64,000 nt of DNA from Membranipora membranacea (Eukaryota; Bryozoa; Gymnolaemata; Cheilostomatida; Membraniporidae): contig OU612066.1 in the NCBI GenBank assembly GCA_914767715.1, positions 34,010,283 through 34,074,282 on the forward strand, written 5' to 3'. The translations under genes were made by a program, and so were the position numbers. Positions 46,151 to 59,800 of the stretch are shown one piece after another (within the stretch, counting starts at the first letter, position 1; each line of letters starts with the position of its first letter). The notes under the pieces were generated by a model, which was not told where the DNA came from, did no database searches, and saw only the letters and a program-made list of their open reading frames with translations.

Positions 46151-47980
46151 TCTGACTCACCATCAGTTGATTGAGTATAGAGTTTTACTATTATTAACAT
46201 CTCAAAGCTGTATTTAACAGTCTCATTAATTACTTTCATTATATCATTAGAATGAATATTCTCAATACTGTAGGTCTCTCTACTTGCTTTCTACTGCTTT
46301 GTGTTCGGAAACACAGAAAAATAGCGTCCGATAAATAGCTTTTGTCATCTAATTTTCCCATATTAATCTCACTTCCATCATAAAAAGCTACAAATGGGTA
46401 TTGAGAGAAGTTTGGATTTGATTTCAGGAATAGGTGGACATTATATTGCAAAGAATAAAATCAGGTATGCCAGCTGGGCAAATCAGCTGCATTCCTTGAC
46501 AAAAGCATAAAAGAACAGTTTATGTCTTTAAAACGTGCAATAGGCTAGTTTCTGCGTTGACAGATGGTACGACATACAAATATTCCTGAAATGGCCCAAC
46601 ACTTTTTACAGGCCTGGAGTGGCGCTGATGAAAACCTGGCTGGCTAGACTTCTGTTATAGCTTCACAGATAATTGGGATTCTTACTCTGTGCCTACACGT
46701 TAATCTAATTAAACTTGTATAATAACTAACCAGATCTGAGAGACAAATCTGGTTCAAGATACTTATTTATAACCTTCATTCGACTGACGACTACGACTAC
46801 TACAACGACGACGACGACTGATGATAAGTTAATTAGTCTTGATATGTTCGCAACCTAAGCAGTCCTGATGCAGGCTGATATTGCATGCCCATGTTGTATG
46901 TTATAACAAGGAGTTTTCCCTTCGTTATATAATTATGACCATCACTGCTACGAGCATCGGGAAACAGTTTTAACCATGAAATATCATTGCATAAATGAAA
47001 AAACAACGAAAACACAAACGCTTGTATTTGAATATTAGATTTTTGGGGCTTTTGACTAAATGTAGTCTGGGGAGAGCTCCATATTTTCATGGTCATACAG
47101 TGGTAACGATGGATGATGATATTAAAGGGTACAAAGTGTTGTCGCTCGAGTATACTTATTCGGTTCAAGAAGGAGTTATGGCTTCCTTAGATAAATAAAC
47201 TTTCCTTTGTGGATACAGATACAGAGTGCCAATCATGAATCCACCTCAAAGAGTCTTTTACCCACAAATTCTGCAATGCCCTGGCAAGATGGTGCAATCA
47301 GTTTGGCTAGATGAGAGGATATGGGGAATAACATTGGCACAACCTCGGGATAATAGATGTTTTGCTACAATTGCTGCTGGTATCAGAGTACTTAGGCACA
47401 CTCCAGGACACTCACATTATTGAGACTTTGCTCCAAAATAGATTCTGTAAACAGTGCAGCGAGAATCTTTTACACTAGTGTTAATTAAATTTTGTTTGTG
47501 TTTAAAGCCTCACTATCATAGTGAAATCAGACCAACTAATGCCTAAGGACTGAGCAACATGCATTTGAATCCCTGGATCCCTCACTGTTAAGCAAGGACA
47601 ATCGATAATTGCAAATTCAAAGTATATTTAGTTGAAAATAATTTAATTTTTGTTTTATGATTACCATTACTGTCTGCTTCATCCAAGGGGTTTTTATTTT
47701 TTTTTTAAGAAGCCTGCACCTCTTTTTATTTGTAAACATCTCTGAAAAGAGAGTATTAAATTAAACAACCAAATAAACAAATCAATCAAATCCTGAAAAT
47801 GTAGGGTAATTTGTTTGTATTATCAGAAACAATAACCAATTTCCGAGAATAAATCCTGATAATACAACACCTGGTTCAACTCAAAACTATTCGACTGATT
47901 ACTGGCATCTCCGAGTATCCAGGACTCTGCTGGAAACTGACATGGAAGCTGAATCTCTAAATAAGAAACACACGGGTTTT
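46151..47980. other. Stretch without a recognised gene
   Basis: Contains a short GAC-type microsatellite (about 46785-46818) and a T-rich run near 47690. Frames at 46833-47168 (-), 46995-47198 (+) and 47226-47423 (+) have no recognisable motif. Confidence 0.45.
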
Positions 47981-47984
47981 CAAT

Positions 47985-48912
47985 TTATATTTCATAAAAT
48001 AAATCTATGCTCCCTCACACACCGATACCAATCAGTACGCATCGGCAACAATACCAGCCGAACATTACCAGTTATAAATGGAACACCCCAGGGAACATTG
48101 CTAGGTCCTGTCTTCTGGCTTTTATATGTGGACAGCCTTGAAGTTGAATGTGACATATTAAATACGCAGATGACCTGACATTAACAGGCCTGCCCGCTAA
48201 AACACTAAACCAACAACTGGACCTCCAAACCTCTCTAGACACAGTATCGACATGGTGCGATGAGTATAATATGGTGGCTAATGCAAAAAAGTCATCTATT
48301 ATGCATCTGACTAACAAACACGCTCGATACCAATTCCAACCACCAACTCTGAAGCTGAATGGAGAACAAATACCACCGACAACTAAGACTGGATTTCTAG
48401 GAATCACTATCGATCAGCATCTGACTTTTGAAGACCATGTCGACTCGATCCTGAAGAACGTCAGACCGCTAACCTATACCCTTCTTAACCTCAAACGCTC
48501 TGGCGTACCTCAGCGGTTACTCACGAGGTTCTACCTTACATGTATACGGCCTCGTATGACATATGGAAGCGTAGCCTGGTTCTGCATGATGACCGACCAA
48601 CAGAAGAAACGAGTAATCCAGCTGGAAAAACTCTCACTGAAAATTATAGCCCCAGGCTGTGACGAGTATAGTGAAAGGACAGCCCTGCTAAACATCATAC
48701 CACTAGGCGAATATATTGACTCTATGTGCCATCAACACATCGACAAGATCAAGACACCTGGGCACTGTCTGCATCATTTACTACCTCAAACGAGTGCTCG
48801 CAGACCTAGTAGACATACAACGCGCCTCAACACCAGCTCACGAACTGAATTGAGAGGCAACACTTTACTCATGTGTTACAGCAATGCCGGATGTGTAAAT
48901 TATAAAGTCTGA
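47985..48912 (+). pseudogene. 5'-truncated LINE reverse transcriptase, different family
   Basis: The pieces GTPQGTLLGPVFWLLYVDSL and KYADDLTLTG are in different frames. They are followed by an open frame (48271-48912) containing NAKKSSIMHL, GFLGITIDQHLTFEDHV and RPRMTYGSVAWF, the usual RT thumb and C-terminal region. It ends CVNYKV, followed by a long TA run at 49034-49052. The sequence is unlike the LINE at 41661, so this is a second, inactive family. Confidence 0.75.
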
Positions 48913-49332
48913 GAATTAATTTTTTTCTGTTTTTATTTTCATGCCCAGGTTGCCTTCCTTACTTATATTGTGATGAAACCTCTAAAGGTTGTCTCTAATT
49001 TTTAGAAGATGATCATTGGTTCAGTAATAAAGATTATATATATATATATATATGTTATGACTTGATGAAAGCCACCATTGTCTTAACTATTTAGCGGGGA
49101 TCCACCTGTTTTGTGCCAAATTATATCACATCTTCAAATGAAAAATAAATTACTGTTATGTAATAACACTGCTGTGGATGGTATCAATCAATCAATCTCT
49201 GACATCACGTTCTCAGCTTCTGTTGCAGACAAGTCAGCTGTTCAACTTCCATATCAAAGAGTCAGGGGTTAAGGATTCAGACGCTGGTGTTAAATAAACA
49301 ATGGTTATCGATATTAATTTCTTGTATTTTTA

Positions 49333-49569
49333 TTAAAAAAATAAATTAACATGCTTTTGACCCAAAATAAATAAAACTTCAAACAAATTATCCCTGGGCA
49401 ACGGAGTTTTTGTCCCACTACCTGCTGTTGATTCTTTGTCCTTACACCGAACCCGGAAGACAAACCTTTGTCTTGAATATTTTGTGTGGTACGTAAATAT
49501 AAACACCATAATAAAACTGGCGCCCATGATGATGATGAGCTTACTGTGTTTGGTGTTTGGTGTGTTCAA
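49333..49569 (-). CDS. Possible small membrane protein
   Basis: A 78-residue frame. Residues 10-27 (KLIIIMGASFIMVFIFTY) form one hydrophobic segment close to the N-terminus, followed by a basic/polar tail, as in a type II anchor or uncleaved signal. AATAAA occurs just at the end of the frame. No homology is recognised and there is no promoter evidence; it may be chance or the first exon of a larger gene. Confidence 0.25.
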   Translation of the reverse strand: MNTPNTKHSKLIIIMGASFIMVFIFTYHTKYSRQRFVFRVRCKDKESTAGSGTKTPLPRDNLFEVLFILGQKHVNLFF

Positions 49570-50665
49570 AGTGTGGGTACAGTAACTCTATACGCTGCTC
49601 AAGTTTGAAGAATTTACCATATGTCACAAGGCAGTTTGTGTAATATTATACCGATGTTTGGCTCCTTGATGATATTACGTTATTTGAAGTTTGATGACAA
49701 ACCAAACTTTCGGGTTCAGGTTTTACACAAGTTTTACATTATATAATGATAAAGACTAGTAAATCAAGCGGAGAAAATCCAAATACAACCGTGTCTGAGG
49801 GCTGATACATTTTTTAACAACTTTATTCATTTTAAATCCTGCATTTAAGCCATCAACAATTTTCTTACATTATGTTGAAAGCAATACCAAACATAAACAA
49901 AAATATTTGTAACATAAATGTTGCTGTTGGTCACATAACAATCAGCTCAAACAATACATGCCAATAAGCTCAAAACTGGGCTTGGAAACAAAAACAGAAA
50001 GCTAACAGTTTATGGCAACAAACCTAAAAAAGGTATGTAAAGAATAATAATAACCACAGAACTAAAAATAAAAGCTCCGATTATCATTGCATCTTAATCA
50101 TATTTGCTTAATCAATTTTTGTTTCGGAAATATCATATGAAGATTTTGTTTTGCTAGTTTAATATATAATAGTTTTCTTATCCTTAATCCAAAATTTTAG
50201 TATACTAGTTATAACCATGTATTGAATTATGTTTATTGTTATCTATATTTGCTAGAGGATAATATAAGCATCCATTCCTGATGTTTTTCTGCTTTGCTGT
50301 TATGAGTTTGGTTGGGCGGCTTTATTTATCTTTTATAATACTATCTTATTTTTACCCTACTGTCATTATTAAGTTACAGACACATTGCGGCGTAATCAGT
50401 CTTGGCAGACGCATCTTACATTATGTCGATATTGAAATACCTATGGGAACTTCATAGCATGATACCAAACTTTTGAAATCAGCTATGAAATCATTCACTT
50501 TCCATGGTTTAGGTTGATAATAATAATATTCTTATAATTTAGGCAAATCATGACTCCTTGGTTGCATTTTGTTCAAATTAATCTACATCTACATGCAATT
50601 TAATAAATAGTTTTTTAACAAAATGTACACATTCTGCAAACTTTCTGACGGCTTTGCATCAGTAA
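49570..50665. other. AT-rich stretch without a gene
   Basis: No repeat, palindrome or coding frame of note; it probably includes the 3' untranslated region of the minus-strand gene ending at 50666. Confidence 0.4.
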
Positions 50666-51571
50666 TTACAATACAAACTCATCTGAGTCTCCACCATTAC
50701 TAGGTGGAGGAGCTGTAGATTTGAGCTGCTGTATTTCCTTGGCTAGGAGTTGTTTCTCCAGGAGCAGAGTAGAGAACTGAGCCTCTAGTTGAGCGATTCT
50801 AGCTGCTGTGTCGTGCTGCCCGTATCCATTATGCCGCTGTGGGCTGATGCATCACCACCTATAAATATAATATAATAATATATATTTATCTATAAATAGT
50901 ATTCATACGTTTGTGGTAGAAACAGATTACGGCAATTATTGGAATCATAGGTAGCCCTGCCAGTATGGACAGAAGTGTCAAGTAAATAATTACCATTGGT
51001 GAGAGCAATCTCAGCACTCCTCTCCTCAGATAAATCAGAAACACTGGTGGCATCAGCCTGAAATATAATAAACAGCTGGGAGTTATCTTTATTATCCCTT
51101 ATAATATAATATTGATGCAGAAAGCGCGAAAAGTTATTCATGTTAAAATATATGAACCAAGAAGAGTAATAAAATTGAGCGTTTGGTTCGATTCAAAAAT
51201 TTTATGGTTTATGATAGCTCAAAACTTCCGGTCTAGGAAAACCTAAATGATAACTTTGGTTCCACTCCTCTGTTAGAGTATTTCGAGGACTATAAAGATA
51301 TGCAGTACTTACTAGTTGGTGACTAGCAGATGCAGGACTAGAAGCTGTTTGAGTAAGAGTAGGCATGCTATCATCAGCGTCCCCGTTAGCTCCGTCTTTA
51401 ATAGCATAACCAAATCTAGTGAGGATATCTACTATGCTATCACCTTCCTCATTGTACAGATCTACAGAAAGGTCATCTGCAGTAACAGACCTTACAACAG
51501 CTCTACCTCTGTCACCTGCCAAAGCCTGTCTCATTACGACTACATTATGATACATTGAGGTTATAAGTGGG
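50666..51571 (-). CDS. 3' exons of an unrecognised gene (Tudor-like plus coiled coil)
   Basis: Minus-strand exons: (a) about 51571 to 51313, donor GTAAGT, encoding RGRAVVRSV...DDLSVDLYNEEGDSIVDIL and an acidic/Ser-rich tail ending SASHQL; (b) 51057-50994, acceptor TTTCAG, donor GTAATT, encoding ADATSVSDLSEERSAEIALT; (c) 50858 or a later acceptor to 50666. Exon a recalls the last strands of a Tudor-type barrel, a weak impression. Exon c has a long frame with heptads (AQLEAQ, LLLEKQLLAKEIQQL) and an acidic end GGDSDEFVL. However, the phase set by exon b with the acceptor at 50858 reads another frame, which stops at 50785. An unseen microexon or a frameshift is needed. The product is not recognised. 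Confidence 0.5.
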
Positions 51572-51659
51572 CTGCAGCTTAAAGGACAAAAGAAGGGTTG
51601 CTTCGGTTATATACATCAGAGTCTTTATCTCCTTGATTTACCATTTACCATTACAATGA

Positions 51660-52435
51660 GGGGGGGGGTACAGTTTGCGATAGAGGGGGGACAGTGTTAT
51701 GTAGTATGGTCCACTACACTACATAAACATGGACCCCCAACCAAATTCCTGTTGAAAACAAGCACAGAAGAATGGATGAGAGACATAGGAGGAAATAAAG
51801 AAGAGGAGATGATGATTGTACCCTCTCAAATGGACCACACACCAAATGGAGTGCAAAAAAATGGATCAAGTACAAATTGTACGCGTCCCTTCCCCTATTG
51901 TACAATTACATTTTCTCTCTCTATCTAAAAGTTCAGATGAACAAAATTACTATTATCTTCTCTTTGATACTAAGGAGACAACTCTATTGAATAGCATTAA
52001 CAGTACCTATAGTCTACTCTATTATCACACATTGGAGGAGATTCACTCAACCAGGGAATTTGCTCCGTTTATCCTGGTGTACTGAATGAGTGTATGTCCT
52101 CCAATGGGAGAAGATAGCAGCCTCATCTTTGCAGAACTTTGCAGCTGTACAATGACGGACAATATTGCAAAAAAAATCTTTACATCTTAATTTAGAAAAC
52201 CATCCTTTTTAGCCTGTTGAGCAATGAATTGCTCTGCTCAGCGACCTGTGTATTGGCACCTTCAGGTCTGAACACCTGACCTCATAAGATGAGCAGCCAG
52301 AAATTTATGCTTTAGATTCTCTTCTCGGTGTAGGCCTATCGACTTTTAAACTATAACAACAATGTTTGCATTTCAAATATAGAATGTGGAATTTTTTTAT
52401 ATGGAAATTACAATAGTACATGTCGATAAAAAACT
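51660..52435. other. Presumed intron of the minus-strand gene
   Basis: Contains a G run at 51660-51669. Open frames at 51656-51928 and 51816-52085 (+) are not protein-like. No further exon was identified with confidence. Confidence 0.35.
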
Positions 52436-52495
52436 TGGGGCCATGCCCTTGCGCACTAGAGGACCGGTGCTCTTACCAGCGGAGCCTCTTCATAC
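52436..52495 (-). repeat. tRNA-like SINE head
   Basis: Minus strand reads GGCTCCGCTGGTAAGAGCAC, a good D-arm/A-box match, ending in a weak B-box-like GGGCATGGCCCC. A decayed tRNA-derived repeat in the presumed intron. Confidence 0.4.
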
Positions 52496-52632
52496 TCCTT
52501 CAAGCCTCTTCTCATAAATCATAACTCTAAGATACTATTGATTCCAATAACTGGTAGGCCGATCATAGAGGCTTTTTATACTATTTTGCTTACCGTTATT
52601 GCATCTTGCTGAGTGATTTAAATAATGTTTTC

Positions 52633-52753
52633 AGAGGTTTGCTAAAAACAGTACCAATCTCTCCCCCATTACATTTGACTGCCAATCGACAAGGAAAGAT
52701 TTCCTTACCATCAAGCATACAAAATTAAAGCCTGAGGAAGTTTAACCTCATAG
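52633..52753 (+). other. Possible exon-like open stretch
   Basis: After TTTTCAG an open stretch encodes RFAKNSTNLSPITFDC, then KHTKLKPEEV and a stop. It looks protein-like but has no recognised family; it may be an unknown element. The remaining region 52760-55650 shows no convincing exon on either strand; a minus frame at 54419-54679 is uncertain. Confidence 0.2.
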
Positions 52754-55652
52754 ATCACTTATCACAGATTTGGAGTGATATGACACAGAACCAGAAAGGC
52801 TGTTCCCCATTGGTCTGTCAAGTACTAAAGTATATATATACACTATTAGGTAAATTCTAATCCCTTCTAGTTGCGTTACTGTGCTCATGTCATTGTCTGG
52901 TAGAGCTGACAGTTCAACAGTTTAGCAGGGAGACACAGATCATACACTGGAGACATGAGAATTGGATTGGATTTTTTTTCATCATTGTTAAATGATTTGA
53001 TAGTACTTCGAGGACATTTTAAAACTTAGTCTGAATATTTGGATGTACAGTTGAATTATATCACCTCTAACTAATGAATGAATAGAAAAACCAAAGTAGA
53101 GGGGAGATAAAATCTAATGCCTCTGTAACCTAGGTCTCAATTAGAAGTTAACTGAACCTAACCTTGTCTCGCAGCTACTCCCCAAAACAAGAGAGCAGCA
53201 GCGTGACAGGACTAAACTGAACCTATATGTATGTTGCAAGCACCTGCTAAGTTAAGTCGAAATAATAGCGATATACTATCAATCATTGCTTCCTTTGGTT
53301 GATGCATGTATGTATAACAGTTTTACTTCAACCTAGCTTGATCCAATTTCACAAAGCCCATGGGGAAACAACTTCTCATATAAATACTTCCGCCACAAGC
53401 CAATTTAAATTCAAAGTAATAAAGAGAAGTCTTACGGTGGTCGGTAAGTGGCCATTAGGGTTCTGCAATCCATCTTCGTGAAAAAGGGTAAAGCCGTAAC
53501 TACTTAACCAAATTTTCTGAATTTCGTATCTCCAATGCGCAACGGCCGTAATAACTATCCTGTCAGAGAGATTATAAACCTAGCATTGATGAAACTCATC
53601 CAAAACTCCCAAAAATATGTAATTTGTCATTTATCTTCTATATTTGCACATTACGCCTGTGTTGTTGAACTCTAAATCATTCTAGGCAAATCATAAACAA
53701 AACATAATTTTCGGATTATCCCGAATTTGGCCCTGGGTAACCCGAGGGTGACCGCAGGTGAAACTTATTTACATTCCTGATTCTCTATCCGGAAAGTTTG
53801 ATCTCTCGACTAAAAACAAACTGCGCTGACAAAAACTATTTATATGCTTAGGAAAATCAAAGCATTCATATGTGTGCTACTGTATGCAGCTTCGTCTATC
53901 TTTGTTTTTCTGAAGAATTAATAGTCATGTTGGCTCATTGACTCCCATTGATTCTGTTTCTCACAGTAGCCTTTATACTGCTAAAATAGTAAGCTATTTG
54001 GCACTTAGCCAATCTATTTTGTTTATGTCTTGATGATGACTTGATTATGTGCGTGATGAACGTACGACCATGCTGTACTTATGCAAATACTGAAGAAGAG
54101 AAGTATATGGGTTTTGATAATTTTCCTAACTGCTCAATGACTTGTACCATATCATTCATTTGCAACCAAGCAATCCTCTTTTTTTCCCATCTACAAGGAA
54201 GCATACCGGACTTGCAACTTTTGTAAAATATGGTTTCTTTCAAGTTTCAGGGAAGGCTACAAAATAGTTTTTGTATCAGGTTTCCCGTATGAGTTTGCCT
54301 CTTGATCTGAACAATGTAAATGCTCGCATTCTGATAGTCTGTTTGACAATAAATCAATCAAGAGTTTGTTTACAAGTTGATTCATCAATGGCAATGACAT
54401 TCTACATTTGCAGCTGAGTTATATTGCCTGCACTCCTTTTTTTAAAACAAACTTTGTCTCAATAAACACAAGTCTAGTTGTAAAACATAGGAAGTGAGCA
54501 GACGTCAAACCAAAACCACCAATGATGTCTTCATGCTTCAGGTATGTAGAGATTAGTGATCTATATGATGAGTGACGATCATCTGTCATCCTGTTTACAC
54601 ACAGATGGTTCCTGGTCGACTCCTGCTGATACACCAAACTAAGATTCCAGAATTTCGGTTGGCCAAAACAGGAATGCACTTATCAGGGAAAAACAGACTA
54701 TAACATCGTTTTGGTTACAGAACAATAGAGATTATGGTCTGTGTTTAAGATACCTCTTAACCCACAAAGTGGTGACAGCTAGTGATAGTTGGTGAATGAC
54801 AATATGATAAAGTTGTAAAAGTACACATAGGTGGTGAGGATTAATGTATAAATTAAGGTTGTTTGGTTAATTTCATTGATGAAGTTGGTAAGGTTCATTG
54901 TTTAAAGACGAGTTAATGTGGCCTGTCATGGTTTATAAGGAAAGTCTGTGGTTTCTTATGAATTGATTGAAGAAGAGAATTTCCATCCCACATCTGCTAC
55001 TTTATAACTCCATATCCTAGAGGTGTAAGTGTACCCTAGACTATAATTTCACTACTTTGGGGATGACTTAAAGTTAGCTAGCACCAGTTTTCACTTACTA
55101 TGAGGAATTGCTAGGTTAAGCAAGGTTAGCTAGTCATAAATTTTGCTAATACAACTGTGGGCGAACTGGTGACATGTTCTTTCTAGGAATGGTTACTCCT
55201 CATAGGTGAATAATATATTACTATATAGCCCAATTAATCAAACCATATTATGCAACTATCTACAGAATATAATTTGTTTATGTATTTTCCTCAATTAGCT
55301 GCCTTGGACGCACCTACAAGCAGCAATATAAACCTGAGATGATGACATAATAATAAGCTGATCTTTTATTTCCAGTTCACAACACAAGATTGTTGTTGAT
55401 AGTAAATATTTAATAACAAATTAACACTTGTTTTTAGACATCTGTTACGCTTATGAGTGCATAATACTTGTTCATGGTATCGATAGATTATTGACCTACC
55501 CAGCGATTGTAAAAACTTCTAATCAGAGCTGATATGGCTTGGCAGACCTGATTATAATGCTGAGACTATTTTCCCCTCCCCCTCTGCTGTTAAGAGTATT
55601 TGTTAGCAGGTGGTACTCAATCGTGAATCAATCATGAAAGAGCAGGTGTTAC

Positions 55653-55682
55653 CTCTTGTGCACTGTCAAAATCGTCCGACAT
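55653..55682 (-). CDS. Likely first coding exon of the minus-strand gene
   Basis: ATG at 55682 opens MSDDFDSAQE, followed by the donor GTAACA. A TATA box lies 61 bases upstream. It is probably the start of the gene whose 3' exons are at 50666-51571; the exons between were not found, so the link is inferred from strand and position. Confidence 0.4.
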
Positions 55683-55742
55683 AGTCTTTGGTTGGTATGT
55701 TTCAAGTACTTAGCAAGAATGAACCAAAACTCTCCTGCAATA

Positions 55743-55749
55743 CTTTATA
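55743..55749 (-). promoter_or_regulatory. TATA box of the minus-strand gene
   Basis: TATAAAG on the minus strand, at a suitable distance from the ATG at 55682. Together with the TATA box at 56799 it makes a divergent promoter region of about 1.1 kb (55750-56798). That region otherwise holds only a C run near 56281-56295. Confidence 0.5.
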
Positions 55750-56744
55750 ACTCTTGCGGTAATAAAATCTTATGTCATATAATCTGCAAATCGGTTTAAT
55801 GAAACCTAGCTTACGTAATTAATTCAAGGGTTTGGCTGGGATTTAAATATACAAAATTATGTTTGGTAGTAGTTAATGGTTTTAGAATGCATATAATCCA
55901 TACCAAATACTCCTTTTCATTAAGTTTTGGGTGTTTACTCAGATTTTTTTTGCCAAGTTTTGGTCACAAATCCGGAGAACCTTCTCAACCAGGAACCAAG
56001 AACTCCTATTTACGTCTGACAACACGTAGACAGTGAAAAAAGGAAGAGAGTGATTAAAGAAAACCTCAGCTCATCCAAGCACATAAATAAAGTTTGGTTA
56101 TTCAAAAATTCTCCAGAGGAACTCATGTTAACCAGTACAATCCAATTGAAAGTATGGTGCTGATGTGACCACTACTGTTGTTCCCCTCAGAAATCTGATC
56201 ATTCTAAAAGCAATGACAAGTTGCTGCACCTTGCCCATCCTGTACAAAACCACAAATGGCATACAAAGTTTGGCCTGCGCCCCCCCCCCCCCACCCCTAC
56301 CACCGGACACTTGCTTCCGGACTATTGTCCCAAGCCAGAGACCTTCTAAGCTACAGCTGAGTTCAGAGGAAGGCTTGAGAGAAGAGTTGCTCATGTAGCA
56401 TAACCTGCCAGTGTTTTGGTTTGCCCATTGGTCAATTTACTGAGCAGCAATTAAAGCCACTGGCGGTTAAAATTTCATACTATTAGGAGACTTCAACAAC
56501 TGCATCTAGATTTACATGGTGTTCGTTTTGAGCGATGGATCTACTGCTCCTGCAGCTATGATTGAAACAAAGTGAAATTAAGCCATCACCTAGAAGACAG
56601 CCAATGCAATCCATCATTAGAAGAATAACAGATGTGTTTATTAAATTTCTGCGGTGAACATCCATCAAAGCCAACGAAGAATATCATCATTTATTCAGCC
56701 TGATTCATAATAATAACATCATCTTTTCCATCGATTCAGACAAG

Positions 56745-56805
56745 CCAATGAAATAGCCTAAAAGTTCTATATTGAATGCTGATTGGTTACAGGTATCTTA
56801 TAAAG
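56745..56805 (+). promoter_or_regulatory. Core promoter of the FOXRED2-like gene
   Basis: TATAAAG at 56799-56805, with CCAAT at 56745-56749 and an inverted CCAAT (ATTGG) at 56782-56786. The ATG at 56892 is 87 bases downstream of the TATA box, leaving a leader of about 60 bases. Confidence 0.6.
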
Positions 56806-56891
56806 CTGCTATTCTCTCTTTGAAGAAACATTCTTGATTTAACTCTAAAACTTTGCAGTTCTTCCATTAAGACTTAAACCTTGGGAGTGAT

Positions 56892-59800
56892 ATGGCACCT
56901 CAACTATCAGAGATTCTATCTAATGGTAAGCAAAATGTATATGATATTTATTCCTATATATGGCTAAGTGTCTTTATCAGCGCATTAAGATGAGAAACAA
57001 ATGCTGTTCAGTTCTTATTTTGTAATGATACTGATTCTTGACCCTATTCATAAAATCTCATCAATTATCAATAAATTGTTTTTTTTTCATACTTCAGATC
57101 ACCAGCCATCTAGCAGTATGGACAGCACACATGTGTATGATTATGTAATAGTTGGAGCAGGACCTGCAGGATTACAGATGGCTTACTTTCTACAGAAATC
57201 CTCCCGATGTTACGTTGTATATGAGGCAGCAGATAAGGCAGCATCATTTTTCTCTCAGCACCCACGCCATAACAAACTGATATCACTGAACAAGAAACAC
57301 AATTTATTCACTGAAGATGAGTTTAATCTGAGGCACGACTGGAATTCTCTTCTCTCTGATGATCGACTGATGAGATTCACAGAATACTCAGATGATTTGT
57401 ATCCCAAACCATCAGACCTCTACAAATACCTCAATGACTTTGCTGAGAGATTCCGGCTCAATATCAAATACAACACCAGAGTTACCAAAATCAGCAAAAC
57501 TAACAATGTATTCAATATTGAAACTTCAACAGACAACCAAGATGGCAGTAATGTGGCTTCCTGTACAGCACAATGTGTTCTGATGGCTACAGGAGCTGTG
57601 AAAGAGAACATACCAGAAAATATTCAAGGTGAGATCTTCTTCACTTCATCCAACCGTAAAATCAATGAGGCTGCAGTTCTTTGCTGGCGACAGCTAATAC
57701 GACTTGTATACATTAACCCTTTGACCACCCTAAAATTGAGTTTTCACGTTCTGGTGGTTCGATTCTATCATTGAGAATGTGTATAAAATACTATTTAATT
57801 CCACTTGGTCGCTGTAGATCATAGAGGATAACATGTTGTAAGCATACGTAGTTGTCGAATGTTAATTTTTTAAACATCCTGAGATAAATGGTCTTGCAGA
57901 ACTATTATGAATTCCGACTGCGTCAAAAATGTCTTTCCACCTTTATTTTTGGCATCAGTCTGTCTTTACTCCCTTTGATGAGGCGCCTGCAAAGTTCACT
58001 TTTAGGGAACATTTTGGAAACATGACATAATAATTCAACCATGGCCAAAGATTCTTGCCATAACTTACCTTTGAAATCAATTGTTATTTATAAATGATTG
58101 TACAATGGACCGTTAAAATTTTTTATGGTTTTGGCTATAATCAACCAACAAAGCGCCTAAAACTGTGACATCCTCCAGGCTGCCGAATCTAGTTGGTAGC
58201 ATTCCCTGTTGCGAGTTTTAACCATTATAACAAACATGAAAATCACAGCAATGCACAATTCCTCTTTAAGAATAATTCCGGAGAATTACCTTTTTTCTTA
58301 AGAGCTCAGCTGCTATTTATATAACTGAAACGCGTCAGTGTAAAAACCTCAATGGCAATTCTGGACAGCAAAAATAAAAGTTTATGACCTGCGTAATGGC
58401 AATCAATTGAGGAACACAGACTGTCCAAATATGATAATTTAATAACTGGTAGCCAACCTCAAACATTCCATTACATATCTCTAACTCTTAAGGGGATTTA
58501 AGGAATTCAAATTACAAAATCACAACAAAACTTGAATTCACCTGTGCAGCAATGAAGACTTATAGATGAAAGCATGTCGAAATGCAAAGTTGCAGCCTTG
58601 CTCCTTGATAATTGGCTACAGCTGGCTACAGCTTTTTGATTAATCATGCATATTGTCACCATATTTGCTGTGATCGCCAATTTAACAAATAAACCCGATA
58701 ATTTTTCGGTCAGGTTTAGAGATGGCAGACACATACAGTAAACACAGCCTAGATAAGGGGATATACAAGAATAAGATGGTGCTTATAGTCGGAGGAGGTA
58801 ACTCTGCTTTTGAAGTCGGAGATCATTTATCCGGAGCAGCTGCCATTGTTCACATTGCCTTCAATAAGAGAATACAGTTTGCCTGGGATACTCATTATGT
58901 TGGTAAGTGAATAACTTTCATTCTTAATTTGACCAATGTGTTATCTGCTATTGCATTTTTTAAAATGAATTGCAGATGGGTGTTGCACCTCAGAATTCAG
59001 GCAATTTGTAGATGAACTCAAGACTATAACTTCACAAGCTATTTCCTCTCTGTACCATCAAAACTATTCTCGCAACAGCGATATCTTCAAAAGAATTAAA
59101 AGTTGTTATGTCATAAGATGTGATGTGATTTGCAGGAGCCATCAAAGCAGGAAAACAGACGATGATTATTCCCCCATTACTGACTCATTTTGAAAAAATG
59201 AGGCCTGAATCACTTGCCTCGCAGCTAATATTTTGGATCCATTACAATGCAAGAGAAAAAAACCCAGTTGGACGTGTACATTATATCATCTTTTGCAATA
59301 TTTAAACTATTTTAATGACCATAATCACACAATGTCTATAAAAAAAGTCATGGCCTCTTGATTGTTGACTATGAAATGTCTCGGTATCTAAGAAACAGAT
59401 TGTAATCTGCTGGAACAAAAAACTAAAATTAATAAAACACATGTAGTATTACTCATATAAATACACCACTGTATGTTATCAGAAAGAAAACAATAGGTTT
59501 GGTTGAACCCATCTCACAGTTTTGACACCATTTAGCGGTAATTTTATCTCTTACTTAAATACATTATCTCTTTATTATCTTATGATCATCAGAGAATACC
59601 TGCATAACTGTACAACTACTCAGATAAAAAAAGGATTATATTATTAGAAATTCTACAACTTAGGGTTTTGCTGATGTAAATTCTGATCTATTGCCCAACA
59701 CTTACACCAAATTTTGTTTTCTATTGCAGGTGATTTGAGAGCGGTGAATAACAACATCATTGACATGTACCATCTGAAGTCTCTACACTCTACTATTGGA

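Noticed and set aside
49034-49052. TA run as a regulatory element
   Set aside because: A simple dinucleotide microsatellite just beyond a truncated LINE end.
51656-51928. 90-codon plus frame as a gene
   Set aside because: Starts in a G run, has no splice or promoter support and no motif, and lies in the presumed intron of the minus-strand gene.
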